Source: Granulosicoccus sp036478595
Lineage (GTDB): Bacteria; Pseudomonadota; Gammaproteobacteria; Granulosicoccales; Granulosicoccaceae
DNA length: 64,000 bases
Direction of reading: 5' to 3'
Assembly (NCBI GenBank): GCA_036478595.1
Contig: JAZGEF010000069.1
Coordinates: 247,635 to 311,634 of the forward strand
Made by a program: the position numbers and the translations under genes. Below the pieces are notes generated by a model, which saw only the letters and a list, made by a program, of their open reading frames with translations, had not been told where the DNA came from and did no database searches. Below are positions 42,607 to 52,887 of the stretch, piece after piece; positions within the stretch are counted from its first letter, which is position 1, and each line of letters begins with the position of its first letter.

Positions 42607-43125
42607 ATGTCTGACGCCCAATTTAAATCCTTGAATATCGCCGTGCTCACCATCTCGGACACCCGCAGTGAAGCTGAGGATATCTCTGGCAAGAAGCTAG
42701 TACATGCGCTAACTGCGGCTGGCCACGCTAATGCCGACAAGCAAATCTGCCGGGATGATATGTTTGCCATTCGCGCGGTTGTTTCAAAATGGATCGCAGA
42801 TCCCGCCATCGATGTCGTGCTAACCACCGGCGGCACTGGTGTTACTGGACGTGATGGCACACCCGAAGCCATCCAACCTTTACTGATTAAAGAAATCGAA
42901 GGCTTTGGCGAAACGTTTAGATCGTTGTCTTATCAACAGATCAAATCATCCACCTTACAATCTCGTGCGCTAGCAGGGGTTGCCAATTCAACCTACCTAT
43001 TTGTATTGCCAGGCTCTTCAAGCGCCTGTGAGCTTGCCTGGCAGGATCTTATCTCCGCACAGTTGGACAACCGCACTCGCCCTTGCAATTTGGTGATGCT
43101 AATGCCACGCCTGAACGAGAAATAA
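42607..43125 (+). CDS. moaB: MoaB/MogA family molybdenum cofactor protein
   Basis: A 172-residue molybdopterin-binding domain protein. IAVLTISDTR, TTGGTGVTGRDGTPEA and LPGSSSACELAW are the core motifs, and the closing NRTRPCN is like MoaB. MoaB/Mog-type proteins take part in adenylylation of molybdopterin. The frame opens at 42565, but the ATG at 42607 (MSDAQFKSLNIAVL) is a better start. Convergent with the class IV aminotransferase gene. Confidence 0.88.
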   Translation: MSDAQFKSLNIAVLTISDTRSEAEDISGKKLVHALTAAGHANADKQICRDDMFAIRAVVSKWIADPAIDVVLTTGGTGVTGRDGTPEAIQPLLIKEIEGFGETFRSLSYQQIKSSTLQSRALAGVANSTYLFVLPGSSSACELAWQDLISAQLDNRTRPCNLVMLMPRLNEK

Positions 43126-43127
43126 CA

Positions 43128-43149
43128 ACCCTAAGCCACAGCGTAGGGT
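43128..43149. terminator. weak hairpin between moaB and the aminotransferase gene
   Basis: ACCCTA and TAGGGT pair over a 10-base loop, just after the moaB stop and between convergent genes. Six base pairs and no T-tract make this a low-confidence terminator. Confidence 0.35.
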
Positions 43150-43179
43150 CACACCATCCAACCCAGCTGAGTAGCACAT

Positions 43180-44103
43180 CTAAACCGTATTTTTTTGTAC
43201 CAGTTGCTGATACAACTCACGTAACTTTAATGTCATTGGCCCGGCACCCACATGCTCCCCTATCTTGACACCGTCTAAAGTGTTCACCGGGGTTTGCGCG
43301 CCAAAGGTGCCAGTTAAAAACGCTTCATCGGCGCTATAGGTATCAACCAAGGAGTAGTTTCGTTCCTTAACCACAATGTCGTTATCATGACAAATGTCGA
43401 TTATTTTTTGTCGGGTAACACCGTTCATGCAGTAGTCACCAGTGGATGTCCAAACCTCTTTATTTCGTACAATAAAAAAGTTGCACGAATTAGTCGTGTT
43501 AACAAACCCTCCCGGATCGAGCATCAATCCTTCATCAGCGCCCGCGTACTCGGCCTGCAGACACGCTATGACGCAATTGAGTTTTGAATGTGAGTTATAT
43601 TTGGCATCTTGAGCCATCGGCATACCACGTACTTGTGGCACAGTTGCAAGCGTAATACCTGTGTCCAACAATGCCGTTGTAGGCTTGGAATGCTCCATGA
43701 TGATAACAACGGTGGGCCCGCTACGCGATAAGCTTGGATGCTGAAACGGTTTAACTTTTACACCACGCGTCACCATCAATCGGCAATGTACATCGTGTGT
43801 CATAGTGTTGGCTTTAGCCGTTTTCGCCATTGCATCGGCAACGCCCTGTTTGTCGAGGCCGATATCAATACCTACGGATTTACACGCGCCAAACAAGCGA
43901 TCCATGTGCTCATCAAAAAACGCCCATTTACCGTTATGCAAGCGCATGCCTTCCCACATGCCATCGCCAAGCATAAAGCCTGAATCGTAAACGGATACCT
44001 TGGCTTCAAGCTTTGGCACAACTTCGCCATTGACATAAATTTGGATACTATCGTTACGACTGTCCTCATCTGAATCGTGTGCAGTGACTTTTTGTTCATC
44101 CAT
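43180..44103 (-). CDS. PLP-dependent class IV aminotransferase
   Basis: A 307-residue fold-type IV PLP enzyme related to branched-chain and D-amino acid aminotransferases. YVNGEVVP and SVYDSGFMLGDGMWEGMR lie at the N-terminus. A DAKYNSHSKLN segment near 168-176 should carry the PLP lysine (Lys168 or Lys174). NTTNSCNFFIV and GVTRQKIID form the cofactor-phosphate region. It is not a clear IlvE or Dat, and the substrate is undetermined. The start overlaps the truD stop by 8 bases. Confidence 0.85.
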   Translation of the reverse strand: MDEQKVTAHDSDEDSRNDSIQIYVNGEVVPKLEAKVSVYDSGFMLGDGMWEGMRLHNGKWAFFDEHMDRLFGACKSVGIDIGLDKQGVADAMAKTAKANTMTHDVHCRLMVTRGVKVKPFQHPSLSRSGPTVVIIMEHSKPTTALLDTGITLATVPQVRGMPMAQDAKYNSHSKLNCVIACLQAEYAGADEGLMLDPGGFVNTTNSCNFFIVRNKEVWTSTGDYCMNGVTRQKIIDICHDNDIVVKERNYSLVDTYSADEAFLTGTFGAQTPVNTLDGVKIGEHVGAGPMTLKLRELYQQLVQKNTV

Positions 44104-45187
44104 TATTATGCGCCTCTTGTTTAATTTGTGCCGTATCTACCAGCTCTTGTATTAGGGTCGTTGCATAGACACTCTTGTCTAGCTCAAAGCTTAGTAAAAC
44201 CGTGTTGCTATCTTCTATGTTGCAGCATAACTCATGAGCAACAGCCCTCAATGCTCGGCGCTCTTGCTTTAAGCCTGCTACTTCCAAGCCTTGCATAAAG
44301 TTGTTCCATTCTGCCAGCCAAGCAATTTCGCGCGCGGCATGGGGTTCCTCGCATAATGAGCTTCCCCTACCCCACAAGGGGCCACTGGGGTGTATGTCGA
44401 GTGTCTCGCAGCGAGTGATGACATCTGCACTGCCATCATTAACAAAGTAACTTTTGCTACCTTGCATCACCATGGCTTCGCCAGCTTGTGGCGTTGCATA
44501 GCTCTGTTCGCGAATTCGTTCAGCGCATACCCGATTAAATAATGCGCTACGTGCTGCGGACAAACAAAACCCCTTTTGAGTTCTGGTAATTTTGCGCCTA
44601 GGGTTTCGAAAATACTGTTGAGCTTTTTGTAAGTTTGCACCGGCCCGACCAAAACGCTGCATACCAAAGTAGTTTGGGAAACCATCCTTTCCTAAGGCTT
44701 GAACACGGTCAGCTACTTGCTCGGCTGCAGAGTCGACGTCGATGCTTTGAAGGTAACTTAACCGAATACTAAACCGATTACGCTGATGCGCACCTCGACG
44801 CAGTTTGCGAGAGTGTCTATGTGACTGTACCACCCCCCAGCTGCCCTCCGGCATCTCGGTCAAACTACCATAGGCTATCGGTAGTTGGATGTCATCTTCA
44901 GGCGTGCGCACACTAAACCATTGTTCAGTAATGGCGTTCTTATCTTTTAGGCCCGAGTAGCTGACATCAACATCAGCCGCTTTGTAGAGCTTCTTAAGCT
45001 CTCGCGCAACATCCTCAGTGTTGAGCTGACATTTTCTGATTAGCAGCATTAAATGCTCGCCTTCCTTATCGAGGTCAATTCCCAAGATTTCCTCAACAAT
45101 GAAATCTTGAGGGGCGGACTTAATCAGTCCACTTGGGCGTGGATCAGTCATTAATGTCGGTGCCAGTAACAGCGCAGCAATATTCAT
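44096..45187 (-). CDS. truD: tRNA pseudouridine(13) synthase
   Basis: TruD makes pseudouridine 13 in tRNA-Glu. At 363 residues it has SAPQDFIVEEI at the N-terminus, catalytic Asp82 in SGLKDKNAITEQWFSV, and the C-terminal TRUD insertion domain with FPNYFGMQRFG. An internal ATG 12 codons in is possible, but the first ATG is kept because no RBS favours the second. The 3' end overlaps the aminotransferase gene. glpE is divergent on the other side. Confidence 0.93.
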   Translation of the reverse strand: MNIAALLLAPTLMTDPRPSGLIKSAPQDFIVEEILGIDLDKEGEHLMLLIRKCQLNTEDVARELKKLYKAADVDVSYSGLKDKNAITEQWFSVRTPEDDIQLPIAYGSLTEMPEGSWGVVQSHRHSRKLRRGAHQRNRFSIRLSYLQSIDVDSAAEQVADRVQALGKDGFPNYFGMQRFGRAGANLQKAQQYFRNPRRKITRTQKGFCLSAARSALFNRVCAERIREQSYATPQAGEAMVMQGSKSYFVNDGSADVITRCETLDIHPSGPLWGRGSSLCEEPHAAREIAWLAEWNNFMQGLEVAGLKQERRALRAVAHELCCNIEDSNTVLLSFELDKSVYATTLIQELVDTAQIKQEAHNNG

Positions 45188-45235
45188 AGGACAAGTTTTG
45201 CTAGAATGGCGTTATTGTACCCAGACTAATAAGCC

Positions 45236-45571
45236 ATGGTTGAGTTCACCCGTATTTCTGTTGCTGACGCCAATGCCTTGATCGAAAAAGGCCCAGTCAC
45301 TATTGCTGATATACGTGATGAGGCTAGCTTCAATTCTGGGCATATTAAAAATGCCCAGCATCTGGACAACACGAATACACAGGATTTTATTGACAAAAGT
45401 GATATGGATCAGCCGTTGATTGTGGTGTGCTATCACGGCAATTCGAGTCAACCGGCCAGCGTATTTCTAGCCGATCGCGGATTTGACGATGTGTATAGCC
45501 TAGATGGTGGTTTTACTGAGTGGGCTGCGACCTTTCCAGACAAGTGCAGCGCAGGCGGTGTCACCGATTAA
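45236..45571 (+). CDS. glpE: thiosulfate sulfurtransferase GlpE
   Basis: Single-domain rhodanese of 111 residues. The active-site loop CYHGNSSQ carries Cys65, the same residue number as in E. coli GlpE. ADIRDEASFNSGHI is the conserved entry motif. It transfers sulfane sulfur to thiols such as thioredoxin. It is divergent from truD and ends 9 bases before the convergent TlpA-like gene. Confidence 0.92.
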   Translation: MVEFTRISVADANALIEKGPVTIADIRDEASFNSGHIKNAQHLDNTNTQDFIDKSDMDQPLIVVCYHGNSSQPASVFLADRGFDDVYSLDGGFTEWAATFPDKCSAGGVTD

Positions 45572-45580
45572 AGCGTGACG

Positions 45581-46150
45581 TTACTGGCCATAAACGTTGC
45601 GAGCAACGAAAGAATCCAGATCACTCATTACCAGCATGCCAGGATTGTAGGCAATAACGTTGTTTTCTGGATCAAGTAGCACGTAGGTTGGTGTACCTCG
45701 GAGCGACTCATCAGTCAGTAACTTAATGTTGGAAGCGATTAACACTAACTCACCAATATAGCTATCAAAAGTCACTTTACTGGCTTCCTCATGCGCTCGG
45801 ATTTCAAGCAAATTACTACGGCCATCCAGGGAGATACCCACCACTGAAATTTTACCGTCCTTATGCTTGTCGCTAAAAGCCGAAATATCCGGTTTTTGAG
45901 CTTCACAAGCGTGGCAATTAGTTGCCCAGAACATGACGAGAGTCCACTTGCCGTCATCGGCCTGTGGCAATCCGTCCACCTCTTCGCCACTCATGTTGAC
46001 TAAATCGTTGAATGGCCCTGTAGCATGTACCAGCTGGTTTACGCCAACTAGCAGAACCAAACCAGCCAAAATGCCTCTAAATCGTATATTCAATTGGTTT
46101 GTTTCCCGCCTAATGGGTGCTTGGATAGCTTGCCATAGAAAAGGTTCCAC
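45581..46150 (-). CDS. periplasmic TlpA/ResA-like thioredoxin
   Basis: A 189-residue thioredoxin-fold protein. One N-terminal hydrophobic segment (about 27-41) serves as signal or anchor. The redox site is CHAC at 79-82 in FWATNCHACEAQ. The cis-proline is in RGTPTYVLLDPE. It would reduce or exchange disulfides in the periplasm. The only supported start is a GTG at 46150. Convergent with glpE and divergent from tamA. Confidence 0.87.
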   Translation of the reverse strand: MEPFLWQAIQAPIRRETNQLNIRFRGILAGLVLLVGVNQLVHATGPFNDLVNMSGEEVDGLPQADDGKWTLVMFWATNCHACEAQKPDISAFSDKHKDGKISVVGISLDGRSNLLEIRAHEEASKVTFDSYIGELVLIASNIKLLTDESLRGTPTYVLLDPENNVIAYNPGMLVMSDLDSFVARNVYGQ

Positions 46151-46331
46151 AATGCCTATTCACCCATGAGCCATATAAATGCCAAAAATCATGAATACGT
46201 CACAATGCGTGACGGTCTCCTGAGAGCCCGAATTGCTATTCTCGTACGCCTATTGCATGCAACTAAAGATCCACATTGAGTGGCTCCTCAATTTGCCACG
46301 GTTTATGTACTGTAACGTTCCATCCACATTG

Positions 46332-48098
46332 ATGCTAAGGGTTAACCTAGGCGACAAAAAAGCACCAATCTGGCATGCCATTGTCGGCGTTTTGCTATTG
46401 CTTTCCTGTCCCCTCAACGCCGCTGAGCTCACAATCAATGGCGTCAATGCTGAAATAGCAGAAAACATTAGATTAACTGTAGGCAAAATTGCCGATTTCC
46501 CCGAAGATCTTTCTGTACGGATTTCACAATCGGTTAGCGATCAGGCAAAAGGGGCTTTAGGTGCTGTAGGCTATTTCTCTAGTAAAATAGACACTCGCTA
46601 TTCGCTCGATGATGCTGGCCAGAGAATCACCCTGGACATTGAGCTTAATGACCCGGTCAGGGTACGTATTGTATTGCCATTGATAAGCGGGCCTGCTCGG
46701 GAAGATCCAGATTACATGCCAGTACTGGGTAAACTACCATTACGCCGAAATGCCGTGTTTAATTCTGACGACTACGAGGCTGCAAAGAATATATTGATTG
46801 ATGCAGCTCAAGATCGCGGTTATTTCGATTTTAAATTCAACGAAAGCAGCGTCAAAATTAGCCGCGCCGAGCTCAGCGCTGATATCACACTGGACGCCAA
46901 CAGCGGACCGAGATATCAATTTGGCGCTATCACATTTGACCAAGAAATATTCAGCGAGGCATTCTTGAATCGTTGGCTGGTATTTCGTGAAGGCGACCCG
47001 TTTGAATCCAGTCAATTGGCAACGTTTACCAGAAACTTACAAAGCAGCGGATACTTTGCAAGTGTTCGAGTAATTCCACAACGCGACGATAAATACGGAA
47101 ACACTGTGCCTGTGAAAGTGGCATTAACACCCACAGACAACAATCACGTGGGCATCGGTATAGGTTTCGCTACCGATACTGATTTTCGCACTAAGTTTAC
47201 TTGGGAGAAACCTCGTATCAATCGATTCGGCCATTCAGCCGAAACTGACTTGCGCTATTCCAAGGACAAACAAAGTATTAGCTTCTCGTACCGTATACCG
47301 CGCCAGAATATGCCATTGGATAACTATTGGTCGATAGATTTTGGCTTACAAAACGAAGTTAACGAAGCTAATGAAGGAACACAGACTGAGAGTTTACTAA
47401 ACTCATGGCAATTTCAACGCGTCAGAAAATTTCGTAGTGACTGGCAGGAGTCCGTGTTTCTGCGCTGGGAACGCGAACGTTCGACCATTAGGAAACGGTC
47501 GACCATCGCTGATGTCGAAGAAACCGACCTACTACTGCCCGGCATTCGATATTCCCGCGTACGTAGTGAAGGCCGCCCATTTACCACCAAAGGGCATAGC
47601 ACTAACATCCAGCTACTCTATGGCTCACGTGACTTCTATTCCACAATAGATTTTTTGAAAATTACCTTTAGCTTAAAATATATAAAAGAGATAGTAGAGA
47701 AAAACACCTTGATCTTATCGCTTCAATACGGCGCTACGCAATCAAACGACTATGATCGAGTACCGGTCTCACAACGATTTTTTGCGGGTGGTGATAGCAG
47801 TGTCAGAGGCTACGCCTTTAAAGACATATCACCCGATGACGGCACAATCGGTGGTCGCTATTTAGAAGTGGTTAGTTTGGAATATAACTACCGGCTCAAT
47901 GATGCATGGAGTGTTGCAGCATTTGTCGATACTGGCCGTGCGTTTAAAAACTTTGACAATCGCTACAGTACAGGCGCAGGCGTAGGCATGAGGTGGCAAT
48001 CACCGGTTGGCCCATTCCGATTAGACATAGCAATGCCCGTTGACGACGCTGATTTTGAATCGCCTCGATTGCATTTATCCTTAGGGCCTGACTTGTGA
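46332..48098 (+). CDS. tamA: translocation and assembly module protein TamA
   Basis: Outer-membrane BamA-superfamily protein that, with TamB, inserts proteins into and may carry lipid to the outer membrane. A signal peptide (hydrophobic core VGVLLLLSCPLNA) is followed by three POTRA domains and a 16-strand beta barrel. The VRGYAFKDISP lid-lock motif is present. The final strand ends in aromatic/Leu. The frame extends to 46233; the ATG at 46332 gives the most normal signal peptide. tamB overlaps the stop by 4 bases. Confidence 0.9.
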   Translation: MLRVNLGDKKAPIWHAIVGVLLLLSCPLNAAELTINGVNAEIAENIRLTVGKIADFPEDLSVRISQSVSDQAKGALGAVGYFSSKIDTRYSLDDAGQRITLDIELNDPVRVRIVLPLISGPAREDPDYMPVLGKLPLRRNAVFNSDDYEAAKNILIDAAQDRGYFDFKFNESSVKISRAELSADITLDANSGPRYQFGAITFDQEIFSEAFLNRWLVFREGDPFESSQLATFTRNLQSSGYFASVRVIPQRDDKYGNTVPVKVALTPTDNNHVGIGIGFATDTDFRTKFTWEKPRINRFGHSAETDLRYSKDKQSISFSYRIPRQNMPLDNYWSIDFGLQNEVNEANEGTQTESLLNSWQFQRVRKFRSDWQESVFLRWERERSTIRKRSTIADVEETDLLLPGIRYSRVRSEGRPFTTKGHSTNIQLLYGSRDFYSTIDFLKITFSLKYIKEIVEKNTLILSLQYGATQSNDYDRVPVSQRFFAGGDSSVRGYAFKDISPDDGTIGGRYLEVVSLEYNYRLNDAWSVAAFVDTGRAFKNFDNRYSTGAGVGMRWQSPVGPFRLDIAMPVDDADFESPRLHLSLGPDL

Positions 48099-51000
48099 TT
48101 CGGCTCCTCTTCAAATGGTCGTGGTACTTCCTGATATTTGTGTTGTGCCTAATGGTGCTAACGATCTTGCTGACCTATGCACTTGTTGGTACAGAAAGCG
48201 GATTTAAATTAACTAGTGATCAGTTAAACCAGCGTATACCAGGGTTAACACTAGAGAATGTCGAAGGCAATCTGCTGGACGGCATTAAGACCTCTGCCAT
48301 TAGCTACGAGAATGATCAATTAAGCTTGCAAGCCAGTGGCATTAAATCGCAATGGAGTAGCGAGCTGTTTGGACGCAAACTCAAAATAAAACAGGCAATC
48401 ATCGATCAAGTGGATGTTGAGCTTTTTGCACCAAATGAGCTTTCCGAAGCTGGCCCACGCCAAGACATCACGCTGCCAAACATTAAGTTGCCACTGTCAT
48501 TCAGCGCTGACACAATATTAATCAAACAACTACGTATACAGCCTGCCGGAAATGATGCTCCCATACAGATCATTGAAAACATCCGCCTATCTATGATGGC
48601 AAAAAATGATTCGATAACCATTCATCATTTGCAAGCCAGTTATCAAAATATAACTGCCACCCTCAATGGCGATATTGAACTAAGCAATGGATACCCGCTT
48701 ACTTTGAATATCACAACGGTCGTATCTGATATCGCCGAGAATATAGAGCTAAGGGCAAAAACGAAGCTCTCCAACAGTCTTGAAAAACTGTATGTCAATT
48801 CCACCATTGAAAGCCCTGTGCAAGCAAGCCTTAACGGTGTGCTTCAACCATTGGATAAGAACCTACCGGCGCAACTCAGATTAAAAGTAGACAACGCGGC
48901 TTGGCCCATCGACACCGGCGATATCGCCAAAATTGCCGACTTGGATTTTTCAATCGATGGCAATATTGAAGACTACGAGATTTCGTTAAGCACTAACATC
49001 AACGGTAAAACAATCCCTGATAGCAGCATTTCAGTTAGAGGCTACGCCAATCCTGAAAAGATATTACTACCCGACATCAACATTGAAACCTTAGGCGGCA
49101 CTGCTATAGGTAAAGGCGGTTTGTTGATAGGTGAAAAACTAACGTGGGTCGCTAATTTGGTGATGGCAGATATCAATCCTGGCCTACATCAAGCTGAATT
49201 ACCCGGCAAGCTCAATGGCGCTTTTGTTGCCTCCGGAGAGCTCGTTGATAAACAATGGTCCGTTGACTTGACTCAAGCTGACATAGACGGTGAATTACGC
49301 GGCCTACCTTTTACAGTTAGCTCAAAATTAAACAAGAGCCTCAACAACGTTCTTTCGATTGAACGCTTCACACTCGACAACGATGATAATCATTTAGAAA
49401 CAAGTGGAAGTATCGATCAGCAGTGGAACCTGACCATCGATGCAAATCTGCCTCAACTGCAAAACTTTCTACCTGGGCTTGCTGGCGGCTTTAACGCTAA
49501 TGGCACAGTTAGTGGCGCGCTAAAAGCGCCCGACATTGCTCTCAATGCAAATGCCCATGTGATCAAACTAAACGATTTACTGCTGCGGGGCTTAAAGATC
49601 AATGCAGATGTAAAATCAGCCGGAGAAAACGCCAGCTCGATCACCCTAAGCGCTGATAGGTTAAATCAAGCCACAAACCAACTCAGCAATATTGCTATAA
49701 AGCTCAACGGCACACGCGCAGCTCACACGCTTAGCGCCTTCTTTGATGGGCCCTCCAAAACCAGCCTTGATCTGTTGGCCGCCGGACGCTTGAAAGATAA
49801 TTTTGACTGGAGCGGTGCAATCGAGAAAACCAAAATCGAGTTGCCTGGACATATTTTTAATCTACAAAAACCGCTTCCACTTGGTTGGCAACAGCAGCTC
49901 GCACTTTTTAAAATCGACCCACATTGCTGGATTAGCGAACTTGCATCCGTCTGTTTAGAAAATCAGGTGCAATCAAAAAAAACTGGCAATGCTACTCTGG
50001 TGGTTAAAAACTACGAACTAGAGCAGCTCAACCTATTCTTACCTGCTGTCTCAAATTTACAGGGTATATTTACGGCTGACACGAAACTCTATTGGGGTGA
50101 AGAGTATCCCGGTGGGTATTCAGCCGTACTGGATGCCAAGATCGAAAACGGCACTATTCAGGTAACGGATGCGAATGGCAGACAAGCCGAATTTAAGTAC
50201 AAATCCTTTGCATTAAAGAGCGAGGCAACTCCAGAGAATGTTGATGCCTCTCTCACGATTGATTCGAGCACGATGGGCAACGCTAACATCGTTTTCAATC
50301 TGGATCCTGCCTCTGAAACACATGATATTTCTGGCAATGTTGATCTGGATGGCTTATCGATAAGCTTGATTAAAGCCTTTTTACCAGAGTTTCAAACTAT
50401 CGACGGCGTGATTAAAGCCGATGGCACTCTAAGCGGTAGTTTGAGTGACCCAAAATTTGACGGGAATGTTCATTTATTCAACCTTCAATTAGCGGCCGAC
50501 ATTTTGCCACTGGCAATCACTGGTGGCGATATCACTACACGAATTAAAGGCTCACGCGCATTTATATTCGGTCAGCTCGAAAGCGGTGAAGGCAAACTTG
50601 ATGTGGAAGGCAGCGCGAATTGGCGCGAACTTGCGCAATGGTCAGCAGACATCAATATTAACGGCGAAAATTTGACCGTCATCCAAATCCCTATTACAGA
50701 GTCCACCGTAAACCCCGATTTGACGATTGCGCTACGTCCTGGCTCCGTCGATATTAACGGCAAAGTCACTGTGCCTAGCGCCCGTATCAACATCAAAGAA
50801 CTACCCAAAGGCGCAACTACCTTATCACCTGATATTGTGATTATTGAGGACGTGGTTGAGGATGCCGCACGCAAACAAGCGCTAGAGGAAAATAGCATCA
50901 TTACGCGTATCAATGTGGATGTCAGCCTTGGGGACGATGTGCAACTAAGCGGTTACGGCCTAAAAGCTACGCTGGCCGGCGACATGAAAATCCGCATAAA

Positions 51001-51616
51001 TTCGCCCAACCCAGTGCAGTTGGGTGGGGAGTTACGCATCGTGAAAGGAGTGTACAAAAGCTACGGCCAAAACTTAACCATAGAAGATGGGCAGATTCTA
51101 TTTGTGGGGCCAGTTGATCAAACAAGCCTTAATATGGATGCAGTACGTGAGATCCAAGGTGAAGATAGAGAACGCAAGGCGGGGCTACATCTAGCAGGCA
51201 AAATATCAGACCCGGAAGTCACGATCTTTACCGATCCTGCCGACAAATCGCAAGAAGCTATTTTGTCTTACATTGTTTTAGGACGAGATATTGAACAAAC
51301 CAGCGATCAGGAATCATCGCTGCTGGCTTCGGCTGCTTTGGCATTGACCTTAAAAGGCGGTCGCAATGTGGGTAATTCAATTGCCAAAGGCTTGGGTATT
51401 AAGGAATTCGAGCTCGATGCACGTGGCAAAGGGGACGATACTGAAGTGATCGTTAGTGGCAGATTGAACGACAGGCTATTACTTCGCTATGGCCAAAACG
51501 TATTCGAGGAAGGGTCTACGTTGTATCTACGTTACGACATCACCAAAAAGCTATATCTAGAAGCCGCTAACGGTATCGAACAAGCAGTCGACCTGTTTTA
51601 TTCGTTTTCTTTCTGA
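48095..51616 (+). CDS. tamB: translocation and assembly module protein TamB
   Basis: A 1173-residue AsmA-like bridge protein. A single N-terminal transmembrane segment (about 8-28) anchors it in the inner membrane. A long repetitive beta-rich region, a beta-taco, spans the periplasm. The conserved DUF490 domain ends the chain (LSYIVLGRD, LLLRYGQNVFE, ending YSFSF). It contacts TamA and is implicated in phospholipid transport. GTG start within the tamA stop (GTGA), a strongly coupled tamAB operon. Confidence 0.93.
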   Translation: MIRLLFKWSWYFLIFVLCLMVLTILLTYALVGTESGFKLTSDQLNQRIPGLTLENVEGNLLDGIKTSAISYENDQLSLQASGIKSQWSSELFGRKLKIKQAIIDQVDVELFAPNELSEAGPRQDITLPNIKLPLSFSADTILIKQLRIQPAGNDAPIQIIENIRLSMMAKNDSITIHHLQASYQNITATLNGDIELSNGYPLTLNITTVVSDIAENIELRAKTKLSNSLEKLYVNSTIESPVQASLNGVLQPLDKNLPAQLRLKVDNAAWPIDTGDIAKIADLDFSIDGNIEDYEISLSTNINGKTIPDSSISVRGYANPEKILLPDINIETLGGTAIGKGGLLIGEKLTWVANLVMADINPGLHQAELPGKLNGAFVASGELVDKQWSVDLTQADIDGELRGLPFTVSSKLNKSLNNVLSIERFTLDNDDNHLETSGSIDQQWNLTIDANLPQLQNFLPGLAGGFNANGTVSGALKAPDIALNANAHVIKLNDLLLRGLKINADVKSAGENASSITLSADRLNQATNQLSNIAIKLNGTRAAHTLSAFFDGPSKTSLDLLAAGRLKDNFDWSGAIEKTKIELPGHIFNLQKPLPLGWQQQLALFKIDPHCWISELASVCLENQVQSKKTGNATLVVKNYELEQLNLFLPAVSNLQGIFTADTKLYWGEEYPGGYSAVLDAKIENGTIQVTDANGRQAEFKYKSFALKSEATPENVDASLTIDSSTMGNANIVFNLDPASETHDISGNVDLDGLSISLIKAFLPEFQTIDGVIKADGTLSGSLSDPKFDGNVHLFNLQLAADILPLAITGGDITTRIKGSRAFIFGQLESGEGKLDVEGSANWRELAQWSADININGENLTVIQIPITESTVNPDLTIALRPGSVDINGKVTVPSARINIKELPKGATTLSPDIVIIEDVVEDAARKQALEENSIITRINVDVSLGDDVQLSGYGLKATLAGDMKIRINSPNPVQLGGELRIVKGVYKSYGQNLTIEDGQILFVGPVDQTSLNMDAVREIQGEDRERKAGLHLAGKISDPEVTIFTDPADKSQEAILSYIVLGRDIEQTSDQESSLLASAALALTLKGGRNVGNSIAKGLGIKEFELDARGKGDDTEVIVSGRLNDRLLLRYGQNVFEEGSTLYLRYDITKKLYLEAANGIEQAVDLFYSFSF

Positions 51617-51729
51617 CTCGATATGAGATGCGATACGAGAGGCCGATATGCAATGCTGATTTGCGATGCTGTTTCACATTGATTGAGATGGGTATACACT
51701 GCTCTATTATCAAACACTAAACGCTTATT

Positions 51730-52887
51730 GTGGCCCTGCCTGATCACCGATATTTAAACACAGCTGAAGCATTACAAAAATTCTGTGATGTTATCAACAC
51801 GCGTCAGCACCTCATTATTGACACCGAGTTTCTCCGAGAGCGCACCTATTGGCCACAGCTGTGCCTGATACAGCTTAAAAGTGATGAGCACTTGGCTTGC
51901 GTGGATGCTATCGCTATCAAAGATTTAAGCCCATTGCTCGCGGTCATGGATAACCCTGCTATCACCAAAGTGTTTCATGCCGCCTCACAGGATCTCGAAA
52001 TTTTCTACTACCAATTTAATCGATTGCCAACTCCGCTATTTGATACCCAAATTGCTGCCCCACTGCTAGGCCATAACGATCAAATTGGTTACGCCAATTT
52101 AGTCAAGGGGATGCTTGATCTGGAGCTCGATAAGTCACAAACGCGAGCTGACTGGACACAGCGCCCTCTATCGGAAAAACAGCTCAGCTACGCACTTGAT
52201 GATGTTATTTATCTTGAGCAGTTGTATAAGCTGATGTCTGAACAGTTGCTTGCCCTGAATCGATTGGAATGGCTTGCCCCAGAGTTTGAAGCACAATCTG
52301 ACCCACATAAATATCAACAAAATGCGGGTGATCGCTGGCTGCGTATTAAACAAATACATCGATACAAAGGTGGCACACTCGCTATTATTCAGGCATTAGC
52401 CAATTGGCGCGAGATAAAAGCTCGCGAAAAAGATCTACCGCGTAATTGGATTATTAAAGACGACGCCATCTGTACTCTAGCCCAGCAAAAGCCTGTCAAT
52501 GAGGATGAGCTATCGCGAATACGCACCTTGGAACGGAAAACACAGGATCGCTATGGTAAAGAAATTTTGCAGATTGTTAGTGAGGCAAAAGACGTCACAC
52601 CGATGCCACTACCAGAATCAAAGAAGAAGAAAAAACTCGGTGCAGCTAGCCAAGCGCAAATTCAGCTACTTAACGCTTGGGCACACCATAAAGCCCACGA
52701 GCTGAATATCGCCACTAGCATACTAGCCCCACAAAAACTGCTAGAGCAAAGCGTAATTGAGTCACCGAGCGATGCATTGGCCGGTTGGCGCACGCCTTTA
52801 CTGGTAGAGGATTTTACCGCGCTACTTAACGGTAATGCCACATTGCAAGCCACCGATAATGGCTTAAAATTAAAACAAAAAACGTAA
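51730..52887 (+). CDS. rnd: ribonuclease D
   Basis: RNase D trims the 3' ends of tRNAs and other small RNAs. The DEDD exonuclease core begins with IIDTEFLRERTYWP (Asp31 and Glu33), followed by HAASQDLE and a YALDDVIYLEQ motif. One HRDC domain is clear (about 210-290) and a second, weaker one follows. The 385-residue length is standard. GTG start. Its last 18 bases overlap the convergent azlD-type gene. Confidence 0.93.
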   Translation: MALPDHRYLNTAEALQKFCDVINTRQHLIIDTEFLRERTYWPQLCLIQLKSDEHLACVDAIAIKDLSPLLAVMDNPAITKVFHAASQDLEIFYYQFNRLPTPLFDTQIAAPLLGHNDQIGYANLVKGMLDLELDKSQTRADWTQRPLSEKQLSYALDDVIYLEQLYKLMSEQLLALNRLEWLAPEFEAQSDPHKYQQNAGDRWLRIKQIHRYKGGTLAIIQALANWREIKAREKDLPRNWIIKDDAICTLAQQKPVNEDELSRIRTLERKTQDRYGKEILQIVSEAKDVTPMPLPESKKKKKLGAASQAQIQLLNAWAHHKAHELNIATSILAPQKLLEQSVIESPSDALAGWRTPLLVEDFTALLNGNATLQATDNGLKLKQKT

